A stretch of DNA of 64,000 bases from Verrucomicrobium sp. BvORR034 (GTDB lineage: Bacteria; Verrucomicrobiota; Verrucomicrobiia; Verrucomicrobiales; Verrucomicrobiaceae), in contig NZ_BATQ01000085.1 of NCBI RefSeq assembly GCF_000739635.1, positions 81,724 to 145,723 on the forward strand, read 5' to 3'. The position numbers and the translations under genes are program-made. This document shows positions 31,477-40,571 of this stretch, in pieces. A model generated the notes under the pieces. It searched no databases. It was not told the origin of the DNA and worked only from the letters and a program-made list of their open reading frames with translations. The first letter of the stretch is position 1; each line of letters starts with the position of its first letter.

Positions 31477-34143
31477 TTACTTGGCCGCAGGCTTGCGGTT
31501 GAAGTTAAACCATTTGCGCTTTTCGTCCCGATGAGGCTCGGGATCCACGAGGGTAGCCTTGGGCACGACGCGGTCTGGAAAGACCTTGTACGCATCTTCG
31601 CCCACCTTGGTGCGAAGGTCTTCGCGCAGGCTGGCTCGCTGGAGGGAGCCGTCATCATTCACCACCATGGGCTGGATGAAGATGACCAGTTCCTTGCGCT
31701 CCTTGCTGGTGACATCTTCGCGGAAAAGACGGCCAAGCCCGGGGATGCGGCTGAGAACGGGGATGCCCTCGGTGTCCTTTTTCTCGGTCTCGGTAATGAG
31801 CCCACCGAGTACAACGGTGTTACCGGTGGGAACCGTGACGGTGGTGGCGATCTGTTCCGTGCCGATGATAGGCACATTGTTCTGGGCCACGATCTGGTTG
31901 CCGACCACGGTGTCGTTCACCTGGGCCACGCGGAGGGTCACATCGCCATCGGGATTGATGAGCGGAATGACTTCCAGCTTCAACACCACATCTTTGTAAG
32001 TGATGGTGGTCGTGACGTTGCCGGTGCCGTTGTTGTTGCTGCTGGCGTTGGCGAGGCTGGACTCCGGCACGGGAATGCTCTGGCCGCTAGTGATCACGGC
32101 GCGCTTGTTGTTTAAGGCAAACACACTGGGGCGGGAGAGCACCTTGAAGTTGTTGGTGGTCTCCAGGGCGGACACGAAGACGTCGAGGGACTGACCGAGC
32201 TGGCCATAGATGTTGAAGCCCTTCGCGTTGGCCAGTGCAGTCGTGATCAAGTTGTCGCGCATGTCGGCGACGTTGTTGTTCGTGATGATGTCTTCACGAC
32301 CGGCAATGAAAGCGCTGGCCAGACCGCTGTTGCTGCCGGTGCTGACAAACTTCTGGAGGTAATCGACTCCCATTTGCATGCCATCGCCCAGCGTGAGCTG
32401 GCCGATCACAGTCGCGAGGTACACCTGGGGGGACTTGCGGTCGAGTTTGTCGAGGAGCAGGTCCACCTTGTCCTGGTTTTCCTTGGGGCCGATGACGATG
32501 ATCGCATTGGCCAGCGGGTCGGCGATAATGCGCGTCTTGTTGATCATGATCGAGATGGGGGCGTTGTCCTCTTCGGACTCGATCAACTGGTCTGGACGGC
32601 TGCCCACGCCGGTAGAAGTGCCCGTGGTCGATGCGGAGGAGGAGGCACCGCTGAAAGTGCCGCCGCGGGCGGTGGTGTTGCTCCGGCCGGTGAGAAACTG
32701 GTTGCTGCTGGTGGTGAGGGCCTGGTTCTGCTGGGTGAGCGTGCCCCCCCCTGGGAGCTGGGTGGAGCCGCTGGTGGATTCGCGCAACAGATCGGCCAGC
32801 ACGGAAATCACGTCCACAGAGTAGATGTTCTTCAGCTTGCGCTCGTAGGGTGTGGGCACCTCCACGGGCTTGTCGAACTCCAGGATGAGGCTGGTGATGT
32901 AAGTGTAGTCATCGGGCTCCGCGACGATGAGCACCTGGTTCAAGCGGGTGTCCGCCACCACTTGGGAGCTGGCGCGCACCTTCTGGGCGTTCGGGTCGTT
33001 GGGGTTGTTGCGATTGCCCTGGGTGATCTGGATCTGCGGCTGCGCTTGCTGTTGGGGCTGCTGGTTGTTTCCTCCCAGATTGATGGCCTGACCACGGATG
33101 GTGGTGATGCCCTTGGTCTGCGAATCCGTGGCCTGGGCATCCAGTGTGGCCTGCACGATCTGTGCGACGGTGGCGGCATCAGCATACTTCAGAGCCACGA
33201 ACTTCGTCACCAGGGCGCTGGAGGTGGCGGGGGCGTCGATGACCTCACGAATGGCCACCAGCTGTTTCACGATGTTGGCGTTCTCCGTGATGAGCAGTCC
33301 GGCGGGAGCCAGCACCGGAGTGATGCGACCGTACGGGTTGAGCCCCACATGGCCACCGAGCATGGTCGCTGCCTCGGTGGGGTTCAGGAACGTGAGGGGC
33401 ATGAAATAACTCACGATCGTCTCGTTGCTGGGGAGGTCCGAGGCGCTCTGATAAAAGCGCACCCCCTGGGAGAACTGGGCACCAGAGGTGCCCTGGGCCT
33501 TGGTCGAGAGGATGCGGGAACTGGTGCCGCCGGGCTCTGCCACAATGGCGTAGCCGTTGGTGAGCAGGGCGGCCTCGATCAGCTTGATGGCCTCAGCTTT
33601 GTCCACCGGCTTGGGCGTAACGAGGCTGATGGTCTGACCTTCGAAGATGGCCGTGTCCTTGATCAGCGTCTTCTCCGTCAGACGCTCATAGATACCGAGA
33701 ATGTCGGTGATCGTGTTGTTGGGGAACTGCAGGGAAACCTTGTCGCCCTCGATGCGGAAGGTTTCCACCTCCGAGCTGCTGCCGGGGCCAGAGCCGCCGC
33801 GGAAGCTGCCCCGCCCGCCAAAACCACCGCCGCCACTGAATGGCGAACCACCGCCGGGACCTCCGGGGCCTCCAGGAGCGCCCGGGCCCCCTGGGGCACT
33901 GGGAGGGGGACCGCCGGGTTGCGGAGCAGGCGCATCGTTCTGCACCACCAAGCCTTTGGTTTCCAGGCGATCTCCGGCGGGCACGCTTTGCAGCGCCCGG
34001 AACTGGGAAGGGCTGGTGGAGGTGCTGGGGTTCGAGGTGTTGCCGCGAATCTGCGCTTGGGCCGCAGTGCTCAGGAGACATCCTGCCAGAAGGGGCAGGC
34101 AATGCTTCAGGCTGGGACTATGCGAGAGGATGGGGAGACGCAT
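31477..34143 (-). CDS. gspD: Type II secretion secretin GspD
   Basis: An 888-residue outer-membrane secretin with a signal peptide (LPLLAGCLLSTAAQAQ). A Pro/Gly-rich stretch near residues 75-120 is an unusual insertion before the N0 domain (EGDKVSLQFPNNTITDIL). N1-N3-type repeats follow, interrupted by Gln- and Ser/Thr-rich loops (NNQQPQQQAQPQIQ; SSSASTTGTSTG). The secretin core ends with VPIIGTEQIATTVTVPTGNTVVLGGL and GIPVLSRIPGLGRLFR, the GspD family signature. It forms the outer-membrane exit channel of the type II system encoded by the genes upstream on this strand. It is the last gene of the operon. Confidence 0.94.
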   Translation of the reverse strand: MRLPILSHSPSLKHCLPLLAGCLLSTAAQAQIRGNTSNPSTSTSPSQFRALQSVPAGDRLETKGLVVQNDAPAPQPGGPPPSAPGGPGAPGGPGGPGGGSPFSGGGGFGGRGSFRGGSGPGSSSEVETFRIEGDKVSLQFPNNTITDILGIYERLTEKTLIKDTAIFEGQTISLVTPKPVDKAEAIKLIEAALLTNGYAIVAEPGGTSSRILSTKAQGTSGAQFSQGVRFYQSASDLPSNETIVSYFMPLTFLNPTEAATMLGGHVGLNPYGRITPVLAPAGLLITENANIVKQLVAIREVIDAPATSSALVTKFVALKYADAATVAQIVQATLDAQATDSQTKGITTIRGQAINLGGNNQQPQQQAQPQIQITQGNRNNPNDPNAQKVRASSQVVADTRLNQVLIVAEPDDYTYITSLILEFDKPVEVPTPYERKLKNIYSVDVISVLADLLRESTSGSTQLPGGGTLTQQNQALTTSSNQFLTGRSNTTARGGTFSGASSSASTTGTSTGVGSRPDQLIESEEDNAPISIMINKTRIIADPLANAIIVIGPKENQDKVDLLLDKLDRKSPQVYLATVIGQLTLGDGMQMGVDYLQKFVSTGSNSGLASAFIAGREDIITNNNVADMRDNLITTALANAKGFNIYGQLGQSLDVFVSALETTNNFKVLSRPSVFALNNKRAVITSGQSIPVPESSLANASSNNNGTGNVTTTITYKDVVLKLEVIPLINPDGDVTLRVAQVNDTVVGNQIVAQNNVPIIGTEQIATTVTVPTGNTVVLGGLITETEKKDTEGIPVLSRIPGLGRLFREDVTSKERKELVIFIQPMVVNDDGSLQRASLREDLRTKVGEDAYKVFPDRVVPKATLVDPEPHRDEKRKWFNFNRKPAAK

Positions 34144-34240
34144 GAGGAAGTGAGAAGAGTGAAAAGGGAGTCGGTCGATGCGATGGCAGAGTGGAAGGGG
34201 GAGGCTGGGAGTGCTCGTTCAGACGAGGGCGGCGTGGTGG

Positions 34241-34897
34241 TCAACGTCCGCCTTTGTCCTCCCGTTCCACGCGTTCGAAGATCTTTTTGGCGTAGGAGGT
34301 CCGTTCTTCCGGGGTGGCGTTCTGCATTTTCTCGCGGGAGTCGCGCATCTCATGGATGAACTTCTCGCGTGCTTTCTCAGAGAGGGACATGAAACGCTGG
34401 CGATCTTCCTCGCTGGGCCCGCGGCGTTCGCGGCTCGGACCATCGCCGCCTCCGCGATGTTCGGAACCGCCGGGGCGATAGCCGCCTTTTTTCATGGACT
34501 CGGGGGAAAGTTGCTCGTTGCTGTAGCGCACGGTGACCATTTCCGCTCCGACCATGATCTTGGCCTGGGTACGGCTGAGCTGCACTGTGGCGCTGGTTTC
34601 TGCCAGCTTCCAGCCTTGGGCATTGGGCGTCTCACTGACCACGAAGTTTTCCTTGGTCTGCTTGTTCAGAATGGTGGCCACAGGCTTGCCCTCAATATAG
34701 GCGATGCCGGTGAGCACCAGGGAATCGGAGAGATCGAGCGAGCGGGTGAATGGCGGTGCCGCCAGCAATCCGTCGGCGACGCTGGGATCAAACGACTTGG
34801 GAAGATCCGGATCGGTGGCCGGCTGATCCACAGCCATGACCCACGCAGGTGCCAGGCCGAGGACGGCGGCGAGTCGAAGGAAAAAGGAAGCTTTCAT
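34241..34897 (-). CDS. Periplasmic protein of the secretion operon, GspC/PilP-like
   Basis: A 218-residue protein with a cleavable signal (MKASFFLRLAAVLGLAPAWVMA). Residues of about 50-120 (RSLDLSDSLVLTGIAYIEG, PVATILNKQTKENF, GWKLAETSATVQL, MVTVRY) resemble the small beta domain shared by GspC (HR) and PilP, which docks on the secretin. Unlike GspC it lacks a retained N-terminal anchor. The C-terminal third is highly charged (RERRGPSEEDRQRF...) and helical. Its place immediately before gspD supports a role linking the inner-membrane platform to the secretin. The similarity is weak, so this is a context-supported call. Confidence 0.6.
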   Translation of the reverse strand: MKASFFLRLAAVLGLAPAWVMAVDQPATDPDLPKSFDPSVADGLLAAPPFTRSLDLSDSLVLTGIAYIEGKPVATILNKQTKENFVVSETPNAQGWKLAETSATVQLSRTQAKIMVGAEMVTVRYSNEQLSPESMKKGGYRPGGSEHRGGGDGPSRERRGPSEEDRQRFMSLSEKAREKFIHEMRDSREKMQNATPEERTSYAKKIFERVEREDKGGR

Positions 34898-34911
34898 GGC
34901 AGGGTTTTGGT

Positions 34912-35604
34912 TTAGCTGGCGAGGGGATTGGGAACCTCCAGGGGCGATGTCATTTCCAAAGGATTGTCCACCGGAACCGGGGCCGGAGCGGGAACTGGCG
35001 CAGGAGCAGGTTCAGCGGCTGGCTGGGGCTGGATGTGGGGTTCTGGCGGTGCGGCATTCGGGGGTGGATTAGGATTGAACCACCGCGCCACCGTGATGTT
35101 GCACTGAGCTTGCGGAGTCTTTTCGCGAGAGCGGGCGTCCAGCTCCAGCTCGATGTTTTTCACCGCGGTGAATTTCTCTGGAGACTGCAGGGTCAGCAGC
35201 CAGCGCAGCATGATCTCCTGGTCGCCCTTGAGGCGGAGGTTGACGGCCACTTCATTGGCGTGGTCGAGCGCAAGGGCCTCCAGCAGGGTTTCGTTCTCCA
35301 CCTTCAAGCCGAGGTCCAGGGCCTGGTTGCGCAGATCCTCCAGCAGCTGACCTTGCGACTTTCCGGCGGAGTTCGTGTAGGGCATGGACTTGTTCAACCA
35401 TGCCAGCCTCTTGGTCCAGAAGGGGCGGTCGTTGAGCAACATGCTGTCACCCACTGTCTGTTTCTTGAGCGTGTCCAGGTTCGAGGTCAAAGCTTTGCGG
35501 CGGGAGTTGAACTCCTGAAACGCGTAGGCATTGACGCCCAGAACGATGGTGACGACGCACAGCGTGAGCAGGCGTTTTTCACGGGTGTTGAGGCTTCGTT
35601 TCAC
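34912..35604 (-). CDS. gspM: GspM/PilO-like inner-membrane protein
   Basis: The GTG at 35604 gives a 230-residue protein starting VKRSLNTREKRLL, with a membrane segment LLTLCVVTIVLGVNAYAF and a coiled-coil stretch, then an alpha-beta domain (LEDLRNQALDLGLKVENETL...). An ATG at 35670 would overlap the previous gene by 14 bases. Topology and order, directly after the gspL-like gene, match GspM/PilO of type II secretion platforms. The C-terminus is Pro/Ala-rich (PAPAPVPAPAPVPV), which is not typical. Confidence 0.72.
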   Translation of the reverse strand: MKRSLNTREKRLLTLCVVTIVLGVNAYAFQEFNSRRKALTSNLDTLKKQTVGDSMLLNDRPFWTKRLAWLNKSMPYTNSAGKSQGQLLEDLRNQALDLGLKVENETLLEALALDHANEVAVNLRLKGDQEIMLRWLLTLQSPEKFTAVKNIELELDARSREKTPQAQCNITVARWFNPNPPPNAAPPEPHIQPQPAAEPAPAPVPAPAPVPVDNPLEMTSPLEVPNPLAS

Positions 35605-35656
35605 AAGTGGAGAAAAAGGGGAAAAGGAATGGGGGGGAGGTCTCGCGTGCCGGGTA

Positions 35657-36874
35657 CTAGGCGCCTTCAAGCTTCCCCTGGATGCGGAAGGAGGCGACCT
35701 TGTCCTTCATGGTAGGGGTGGGCATGGACCAGGTGTACCGGCTCAACGTGGGGTGCTTCTTCAAGTCCTCCAGAAACTGGGAGGCGGTTTGCGCATCGCG
35801 GGCTTCCCCGCGGAGTTCGACCTCAGCCAGTTTGGCTTCGAACCGCTTCAACACGATGCCGCTGGGGGGCATGAGGTTGGTGATGTGGCTGAGCTGCACC
35901 ATGGGGTAGCGCTGCACGTCTGTGGCTGCCTCCAGAGTTCTCCAGCGTTGCGCGGTCGAGCGCACATCCGCAGCGGGCTGCTTGATCACGGCTGCCTGGT
36001 TTTCCAGGGTGGCAGCGTCTTTCTGCAACTGCTGCAGGTACCACCAGGCCATGGCGCAGATCACGGCGTAGATCAGCGCCAGCAGCATGAGCACCGACAT
36101 GAGGCGACGGCGCGTCTCCTTGCTGGCCTGAGCCTGGTACACCGCCACGGGCAGCAGCTTGGGGAAGGCTTCGAGACTCTGCGTGCGATTGGGCTGAAGC
36201 GTGGGCACATGCTCCAGGGCGATGGGGGTGTGCTTGCGCAGTTCCGTGCGCAGGGAGCCCAGATGAGCCCCTACCAGGGTGGCACCACGCAGGACGCCGA
36301 AGCCCTCCTGAGCCTCCAGACTGAGTCTTGCGATCTCCAGTTCCCGCGCCAGATCGACGGGTGCCATATCGCTGGTGCCCAGAATGTGGCAGTGCCAGAG
36401 CTTGCCCGACTGGCTGGCCGCGAGGACCAGATGGCCCTGCTCCTCCATGACCACGAGCTCTCCCGGCGGCAGGGCCAGCAGGCGGAGGGCGGCAGTGTAC
36501 TTGGCGGCATGCTTCACCGCCAGTTCAGCAGGGAAGGGCTGGAGCAGCACATCCACGCTCACCAACATCTGGCCGCCTTGATTGCCCAGCACATGCCATG
36601 CAAAATTGGGCACAGGAGCTTTCTCCACCAATATGCCACGGCGCTCCAACTGGGCTTCCACCATCGAGCCGAACAGGGCAGGCTCCACCTGCGGGAGGAT
36701 GAGACCGACCGTGCGGCAGGCGGTGGCGGGAAGGCCAACCACGATGGGCTTGGAGGTTTCCCGGCATTCCGCCGGTGCCTCCACCTGTTCAGAGGTGGTT
36801 GCAGAGGTGGATTTCCAAAGTCTCCAAGTGAGCTCGGAATCGGGAAGGAGGAAGCTGGCGGCGCCTGAGGACAT
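35657..36874 (-). CDS. gspL: GspL-like inner-membrane platform protein
   Basis: A 405-residue protein: an N-terminal cytoplasmic part of about 250 residues resembling the actin-like GspL/PilM fold (IVVGLPATACRTVGLILPQVE; KLLPVAVYQAQ), one membrane segment (LMSVLMLLALIYAVICAMAWWYL, about residue 272), a coiled coil, and a PilN-like periplasmic domain ending VASFRIQGKLEG. GspL recruits the GspE ATPase to the membrane. The order K-L-M in this operon is canonical. Sequence similarity to model GspL is low, so the name rests on topology and position. Confidence 0.75.
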   Translation of the reverse strand: MSSGAASFLLPDSELTWRLWKSTSATTSEQVEAPAECRETSKPIVVGLPATACRTVGLILPQVEPALFGSMVEAQLERRGILVEKAPVPNFAWHVLGNQGGQMLVSVDVLLQPFPAELAVKHAAKYTAALRLLALPPGELVVMEEQGHLVLAASQSGKLWHCHILGTSDMAPVDLARELEIARLSLEAQEGFGVLRGATLVGAHLGSLRTELRKHTPIALEHVPTLQPNRTQSLEAFPKLLPVAVYQAQASKETRRRLMSVLMLLALIYAVICAMAWWYLQQLQKDAATLENQAAVIKQPAADVRSTAQRWRTLEAATDVQRYPMVQLSHITNLMPPSGIVLKRFEAKLAEVELRGEARDAQTASQFLEDLKKHPTLSRYTWSMPTPTMKDKVASFRIQGKLEGA

Positions 36875-36884
36875 GTGAGAAGGG

Positions 36885-37832
36885 CTACTCTTCGGTGCGT
36901 GCGAGATAGTTCAACGAACCGTCTTCCTGCCGTCTGGCAATCACGACGATTTTGTACCGTTGTTCACCGACCCGGCCCGTGCTTTCCACGCGGCGAGTGA
37001 GGTGATCGGTGGTGATGTAAGAGGCCAGGGAGGTGGACGTGGCAGAGTCCATGCCCAGGAGTTGTTCGGCCTTGGAGGTGGTCAGGGTGACGTCGTCCTC
37101 CGTGCCGGCCACGCCATCGGGACCGCTGCGTTCGCGGATGAGCGTGTCGGCATCGCCCTGCTCGGCATCGGCCACGGCCATGAGCACATCGGCCGGGGCG
37201 TAGTTGAGATCGATCAAGCCATCGCCGTAGATGCTGAAGTAGTTCCGCCAGTCGGGCTTGGCCCGCTCCACGGCATCCATGCCGCGCACCAGCAGCATCT
37301 CCTCCAGGGAGGTGAAGCCCTGCTGACGGGGGAAGTCGGCGAAACCACGGGACTCGTAGTAGTCCTTCTCCGCCCCCTGGGAGCGCAGGTCCTCATTGGT
37401 ATCCACCCAGTCCGCCAGGGAGTCGGCGGCCACGTTGGCCTCCTCCGGCGTGAGTTTCCAGAGGATGAAGAGATTGTAGATTATTTCCCGATACTTGACG
37501 TCGGTGATGTAGTTGATGGGGATGCGGGAGCCTTCTGAGGAAATAACCACCTCGAAACCGCTGTCCGTGCCGGTCTGCTGCTTCAGCACCGGATCGCCGG
37601 GCTTGATCTGCGGGTGCAGCCCGACCGCGATGCCGCACTCTGCCAGATTCAGCGCGCGGAAGGCCTGGGATTCCTGGCCGTTTTCCGCCTGGCTGTAGTG
37701 CATCAACTCCACCGTGCCCATGACCGTGATGGACATCATGATGATGGCGGCAAGCACAAGCATGAGGGCGGAGCCGCGAGGCCTGTGCCCGCGTTTTCCC
37801 GCTGCTGTGCTGTCATGTGCAAGTGTCACCAT
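36885..37832 (-). CDS. gspK: Minor pseudopilin GspK
   Basis: A 315-residue minor pseudopilin. The N-terminus is basic (RGHRPRGSALMLVLAAIIMMSITVMG), lacking the classical Glu+5 as in other GspK. A large alpha domain follows, with the family signature around LTPEEANVAADSLADWVDTNED, and GLIDLNYAPADVLMAV with the L-x-N-x-N/A-x-x-x-L pattern. GspK caps the pseudopilus with GspI and GspJ. It is separated from gspJ by 11 bases. Confidence 0.88.
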   Translation of the reverse strand: MVTLAHDSTAAGKRGHRPRGSALMLVLAAIIMMSITVMGTVELMHYSQAENGQESQAFRALNLAECGIAVGLHPQIKPGDPVLKQQTGTDSGFEVVISSEGSRIPINYITDVKYREIIYNLFILWKLTPEEANVAADSLADWVDTNEDLRSQGAEKDYYESRGFADFPRQQGFTSLEEMLLVRGMDAVERAKPDWRNYFSIYGDGLIDLNYAPADVLMAVADAEQGDADTLIRERSGPDGVAGTEDDVTLTTSKAEQLLGMDSATSTSLASYITTDHLTRRVESTGRVGEQRYKIVVIARRQEDGSLNYLARTEE

Positions 37833-37843
37833 TTGAGGAACTT

Positions 37844-38899
37844 CTACCTGCCGCCTCCGGTTGAACCACCGCCGCCGCCACTTGGTTGCGCGCCGCCACC
37901 AGAATTTCCGGAGCCGCCACCGCCCCCGCCGCGGGGACCGCCGCCACCGCCACCGCGCTGGCCACCCTGACCTTGGCCGCCTTGGCCTTGACCCTGGCCG
38001 CCGCCGTCGCGTCCGCCACCGTTTCCACGTCCACCCCGGTCGCCGCCGCCGCCGCGTCCACCGCGATCACCACCACCTTGATTGTTGTTCCCACCGCCGC
38101 CAGCGTTGTTGTTGCCGCCACCGGTCTGGGTGGAACTGGAGCTGCTCGTGCTGGGCCGGAGGGCCGCATTGGCCTCGGTCAGCTTCGTGGTAGGCAGGGC
38201 AAAGACAGCGCGCAGGGGCAGGGTGCGATCCTTCAGAAGAAGGTTCATCTCCACCAGCGGGGGGAGATCGGTGTCTTCCCATTCTTCTTCCCAGACGTCT
38301 TCATCCTGTTTGTAGAAGCGCCAGTTCAGGCTCACCACGTCACTGAGCAGAGGCATCCAGTAGCGGCCCTGATCGTCCGGAGCGGCCAGCCCATCGCCAG
38401 CGGCCCGGGTGACGCCGGCGGACTGGCCCACCTGGGTGGGGATGATGTCCTCCCGGCTGATGCCCAGATAATAGAGGCGGGTGCCCTGGGGATTGGACTC
38501 GGCGGACTCTGTGGCGGCATAGTCCGGCCGGATGCCCAGAATGGTGTCCTTGTAGCTCATGGGCGAGTAGCCATAGCTAAAGGCCTCCGGTGCGCCGCTA
38601 ATGGTTAGCTCCTGAATCGGGGGCGTGGCCGTCTCTGTCACCTTGAGGGTCAGAATGGCGGTGACTGGCAGGTTCTGAAACATGTGGCGGCACAGGGCGA
38701 CGTAACGGTTCACCTCGTCGTTCTCCTGCTGAATCTGCCGGGTGTCCACGGCGGTGCGGACGGAGACGCGCACGATGCCAAAGACCATGCCGCTCAGCAG
38801 GGCGAGCAGGGTGAGCGCCATGATCATCTCCAGCAGGGTGAACCCGCCAGCAGATGCGCGGCTAGTTGTTGCTGGATTGGGTCTGTTTCTTGTAAACAT
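37844..38899 (-). CDS. gspJ: Minor pseudopilin GspJ with a glycine-rich tail
   Basis: 351 residues from ATG 38899. The prepilin signal is GGFTLLEMIMALTLLALLSG (peptidase cleavage before Phe, Glu at +5). The GspJ-like beta domain extends to about residue 250. The remaining 95 residues or so are nearly all Gly with Asn, Arg, Gln and Ser (repeats such as GGGDRGGRGGGGDRGGRG). That tail is absent from typical GspJ proteins. Its start overlaps the gspI end by 38 bases, implying translational coupling. The tail may be a flexible extension at the pseudopilus tip. Confidence 0.85.
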   Translation of the reverse strand: MFTRNRPNPATTSRASAGGFTLLEMIMALTLLALLSGMVFGIVRVSVRTAVDTRQIQQENDEVNRYVALCRHMFQNLPVTAILTLKVTETATPPIQELTISGAPEAFSYGYSPMSYKDTILGIRPDYAATESAESNPQGTRLYYLGISREDIIPTQVGQSAGVTRAAGDGLAAPDDQGRYWMPLLSDVVSLNWRFYKQDEDVWEEEWEDTDLPPLVEMNLLLKDRTLPLRAVFALPTTKLTEANAALRPSTSSSSSTQTGGGNNNAGGGGNNNQGGGDRGGRGGGGDRGGRGNGGGRDGGGQGQGQGGQGQGGQRGGGGGGPRGGGGGGSGNSGGGAQPSGGGGGSTGGGR

Positions 38900-39299
38900 A
38901 GATGTCCAGCGCCTCCTCCCGCTGCTCGGCCCCGACGTCATAAGTCACTGCGACCCGCAGGGTGTAGAGGTCGCTGAGCACGGTGCCATTGCGGTCTTTC
39001 AAAGTAAGGGGCTCGGCCGCGCTGTTGTAAGTCACGCCCAGGCGTGGATCGGTGTAAGTCTGCGTCAGCTCGGACAGGGGCTTGCGCCGGACCTCCTCCA
39101 GGAAAGAGCGCAGACCCATGCGGATGTCGTTCTCGCGGTTCAGCACCGAGGACGTCTGGATGGCCATCTGCAATGTGCGGGCCAGGCTCATGACCGCGAT
39201 GGAGAAGATGATGAGGGCAAGAATGAGTTCCAGCAGCACATAGCCGCCGGGCCGACGGCGCGAACCGGGGGCGGAGGAGGGGGCGGCGTGCGTCTTCAT
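38862..39299 (-). CDS. gspI: Minor pseudopilin GspI
   Basis: 145 residues from ATG 39299. Basic start, then the prepilin-type segment PGGYVLLELILALIIFSIAV, where the usual Phe at +1 is Tyr and Glu sits at +5. The short C-terminal domain (IRMGLRSFLEEVRRKPLSEL, VTYDVGAEQREEALDIYVYK) fits GspI. It lies between gspH and gspJ, as expected. Confidence 0.85.
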   Translation of the reverse strand: MKTHAAPSSAPGSRRRPGGYVLLELILALIIFSIAVMSLARTLQMAIQTSSVLNRENDIRMGLRSFLEEVRRKPLSELTQTYTDPRLGVTYNSAAEPLTLKDRNGTVLSDLYTLRVAVTYDVGAEQREEALDIYVYKKQTQSSNN

Positions 39300-39307
39300 G
39301 GCGGAGA

Positions 39308-40012
39308 TCAAAGTGTGGTGGCGGTCTCCTTCACAATGTCGGCGGTCAGGGCGCTGAAGTCGGCCGTAAAGACGTTGTTCTGCAATTGCAAGGTCACGGT
39401 AATAGGGGTGACCATGCCGCTGGGTTGAAAGACCCATAGCTTGACCGCGTCGGCCGCGATGGGCACGGGTTCGGACTCATGCCACTCCCGCACGCTTACC
39501 GTCATGCCCTCTGGCAATGGGACGGACTCCACCCAATCTTTGAAGACGGGGGCTGGGGCGGCGTCCCCAGGGTTGAGCGGGGAGGAGGCCACGGGCGACT
39601 GGTCGTTGGGCAGCAGACCAGCTTCTTCCTTCTGCTGCGTCTCAATGGCGGAGCGCTGGATGAACTCCTCGATCTGCGCGGCCTGTAGATAAGGGCTGAT
39701 GTAACGGGTGGCCTTGAACCCGGTGCTGGTGAAGGCGATCTGATAGGGGCGACGGTCCTTCATCGCCCGCAGGCGGGTCTCTTTGGCCAGCTTGGCCAGG
39801 GAGTTGAGCGGTTCGCGGGCCTGGGCGGCCTCACGCAGCCCGTACACACTGGGGATGGCGGCCGCCATGAGCAGGGCCAGCAGGGTGAGCACCAGCACCA
39901 GCTCCAGCAGCGTGAAGGCCGGGGAGGCACCGGCACGATTGCCCCACCGGATGCCGCTCTTGAAAAGAGGGCCTCCAGTGGTCTGGTCGTGCCTGGTGAT
40001 CCGGGGATCCAT
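39308..40012 (-). CDS. gspH: Minor pseudopilin GspH
   Basis: A 234-residue type II pseudopilin with the prepilin signal AFTLLELVLVLTLLALLMAA (cleavage before Phe, Glu at +5). A beta-rich domain of about 170 residues follows, longer than average for GspH, with a Pro/Asn-rich loop (LLPNDQSPVASSPLNPGDAAP). The N-terminal leader is long (about 32 residues). It lies between gspG and gspI. Confidence 0.82.
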   Translation of the reverse strand: MDPRITRHDQTTGGPLFKSGIRWGNRAGASPAFTLLELVLVLTLLALLMAAAIPSVYGLREAAQAREPLNSLAKLAKETRLRAMKDRRPYQIAFTSTGFKATRYISPYLQAAQIEEFIQRSAIETQQKEEAGLLPNDQSPVASSPLNPGDAAPAPVFKDWVESVPLPEGMTVSVREWHESEPVPIAADAVKLWVFQPSGMVTPITVTLQLQNNVFTADFSALTADIVKETATTL

Positions 40013-40042
40013 GGGGGTGTTATTCCAGAGGATGCGAAAGCC

Positions 40043-40507
40043 TTACTTGGCCTCTACGGCCTTCCAGTTGCCGATGTCATCGGCCGTGTTTTCCTGGCCG
40101 TCCTTGCCCACGGAGTACACGTCATAGGGGTCCTTGGACTTCTGGGCGGGATAGCGGTACTTGTAGGGCTGCTTCCACGGATCGCTGGGGATCTCGTTCA
40201 TGTAGCGGTTCCAGCGCTCAGGCAGCGGCGCGGTGGTGGGCTTTTCCGTGAGGGCCATGATACCCTGCTCGGTGGTGGGGTAGCGGCCTGCGCCATAGGA
40301 GTAGGCGTCCAGCGCGGTGCTGATGGTCTGAATGTCGCCCTTCACGCGATCTGCTTGGGCTCCTTCCACGAGGCCACCGCGATTGAGCACGGTGATGGCG
40401 GCGCCCATGATGAGCGCGAGCAACGTGAGCACGAGCACGAGTTCAATGAGGGTGAAGCCTCGCGCAGATCGGCGGTGGCGCAGAGGGGTGATAGAGGTCG
40501 TATTCAT
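40043..40507 (-). CDS. gspG: Major pseudopilin GspG
   Basis: A 154-residue major pseudopilin. Leader, cleavage site and helix are RGFTLIELVLVLTLLALIMG. The C-terminal domain has the family-typical GRYPTTEQGIMAL, SDPWKQPYKYRYP and YSVGKDGQENTADDIGNW, where the Asp cluster binds calcium. It polymerises into the pseudopilus that pushes substrates through GspD. It is the best conserved member of this operon after GspE. Confidence 0.94.
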   Translation of the reverse strand: MNTTSITPLRHRRSARGFTLIELVLVLTLLALIMGAAITVLNRGGLVEGAQADRVKGDIQTISTALDAYSYGAGRYPTTEQGIMALTEKPTTAPLPERWNRYMNEIPSDPWKQPYKYRYPAQKSKDPYDVYSVGKDGQENTADDIGNWKAVEAK

Positions 40508-40571
40508 GCGGGTGGGTGTAGGTTGGAGGGGTCGTGGGTTGCGGTTGTGTTGAGGAGAAAGGAAAGGGGAA

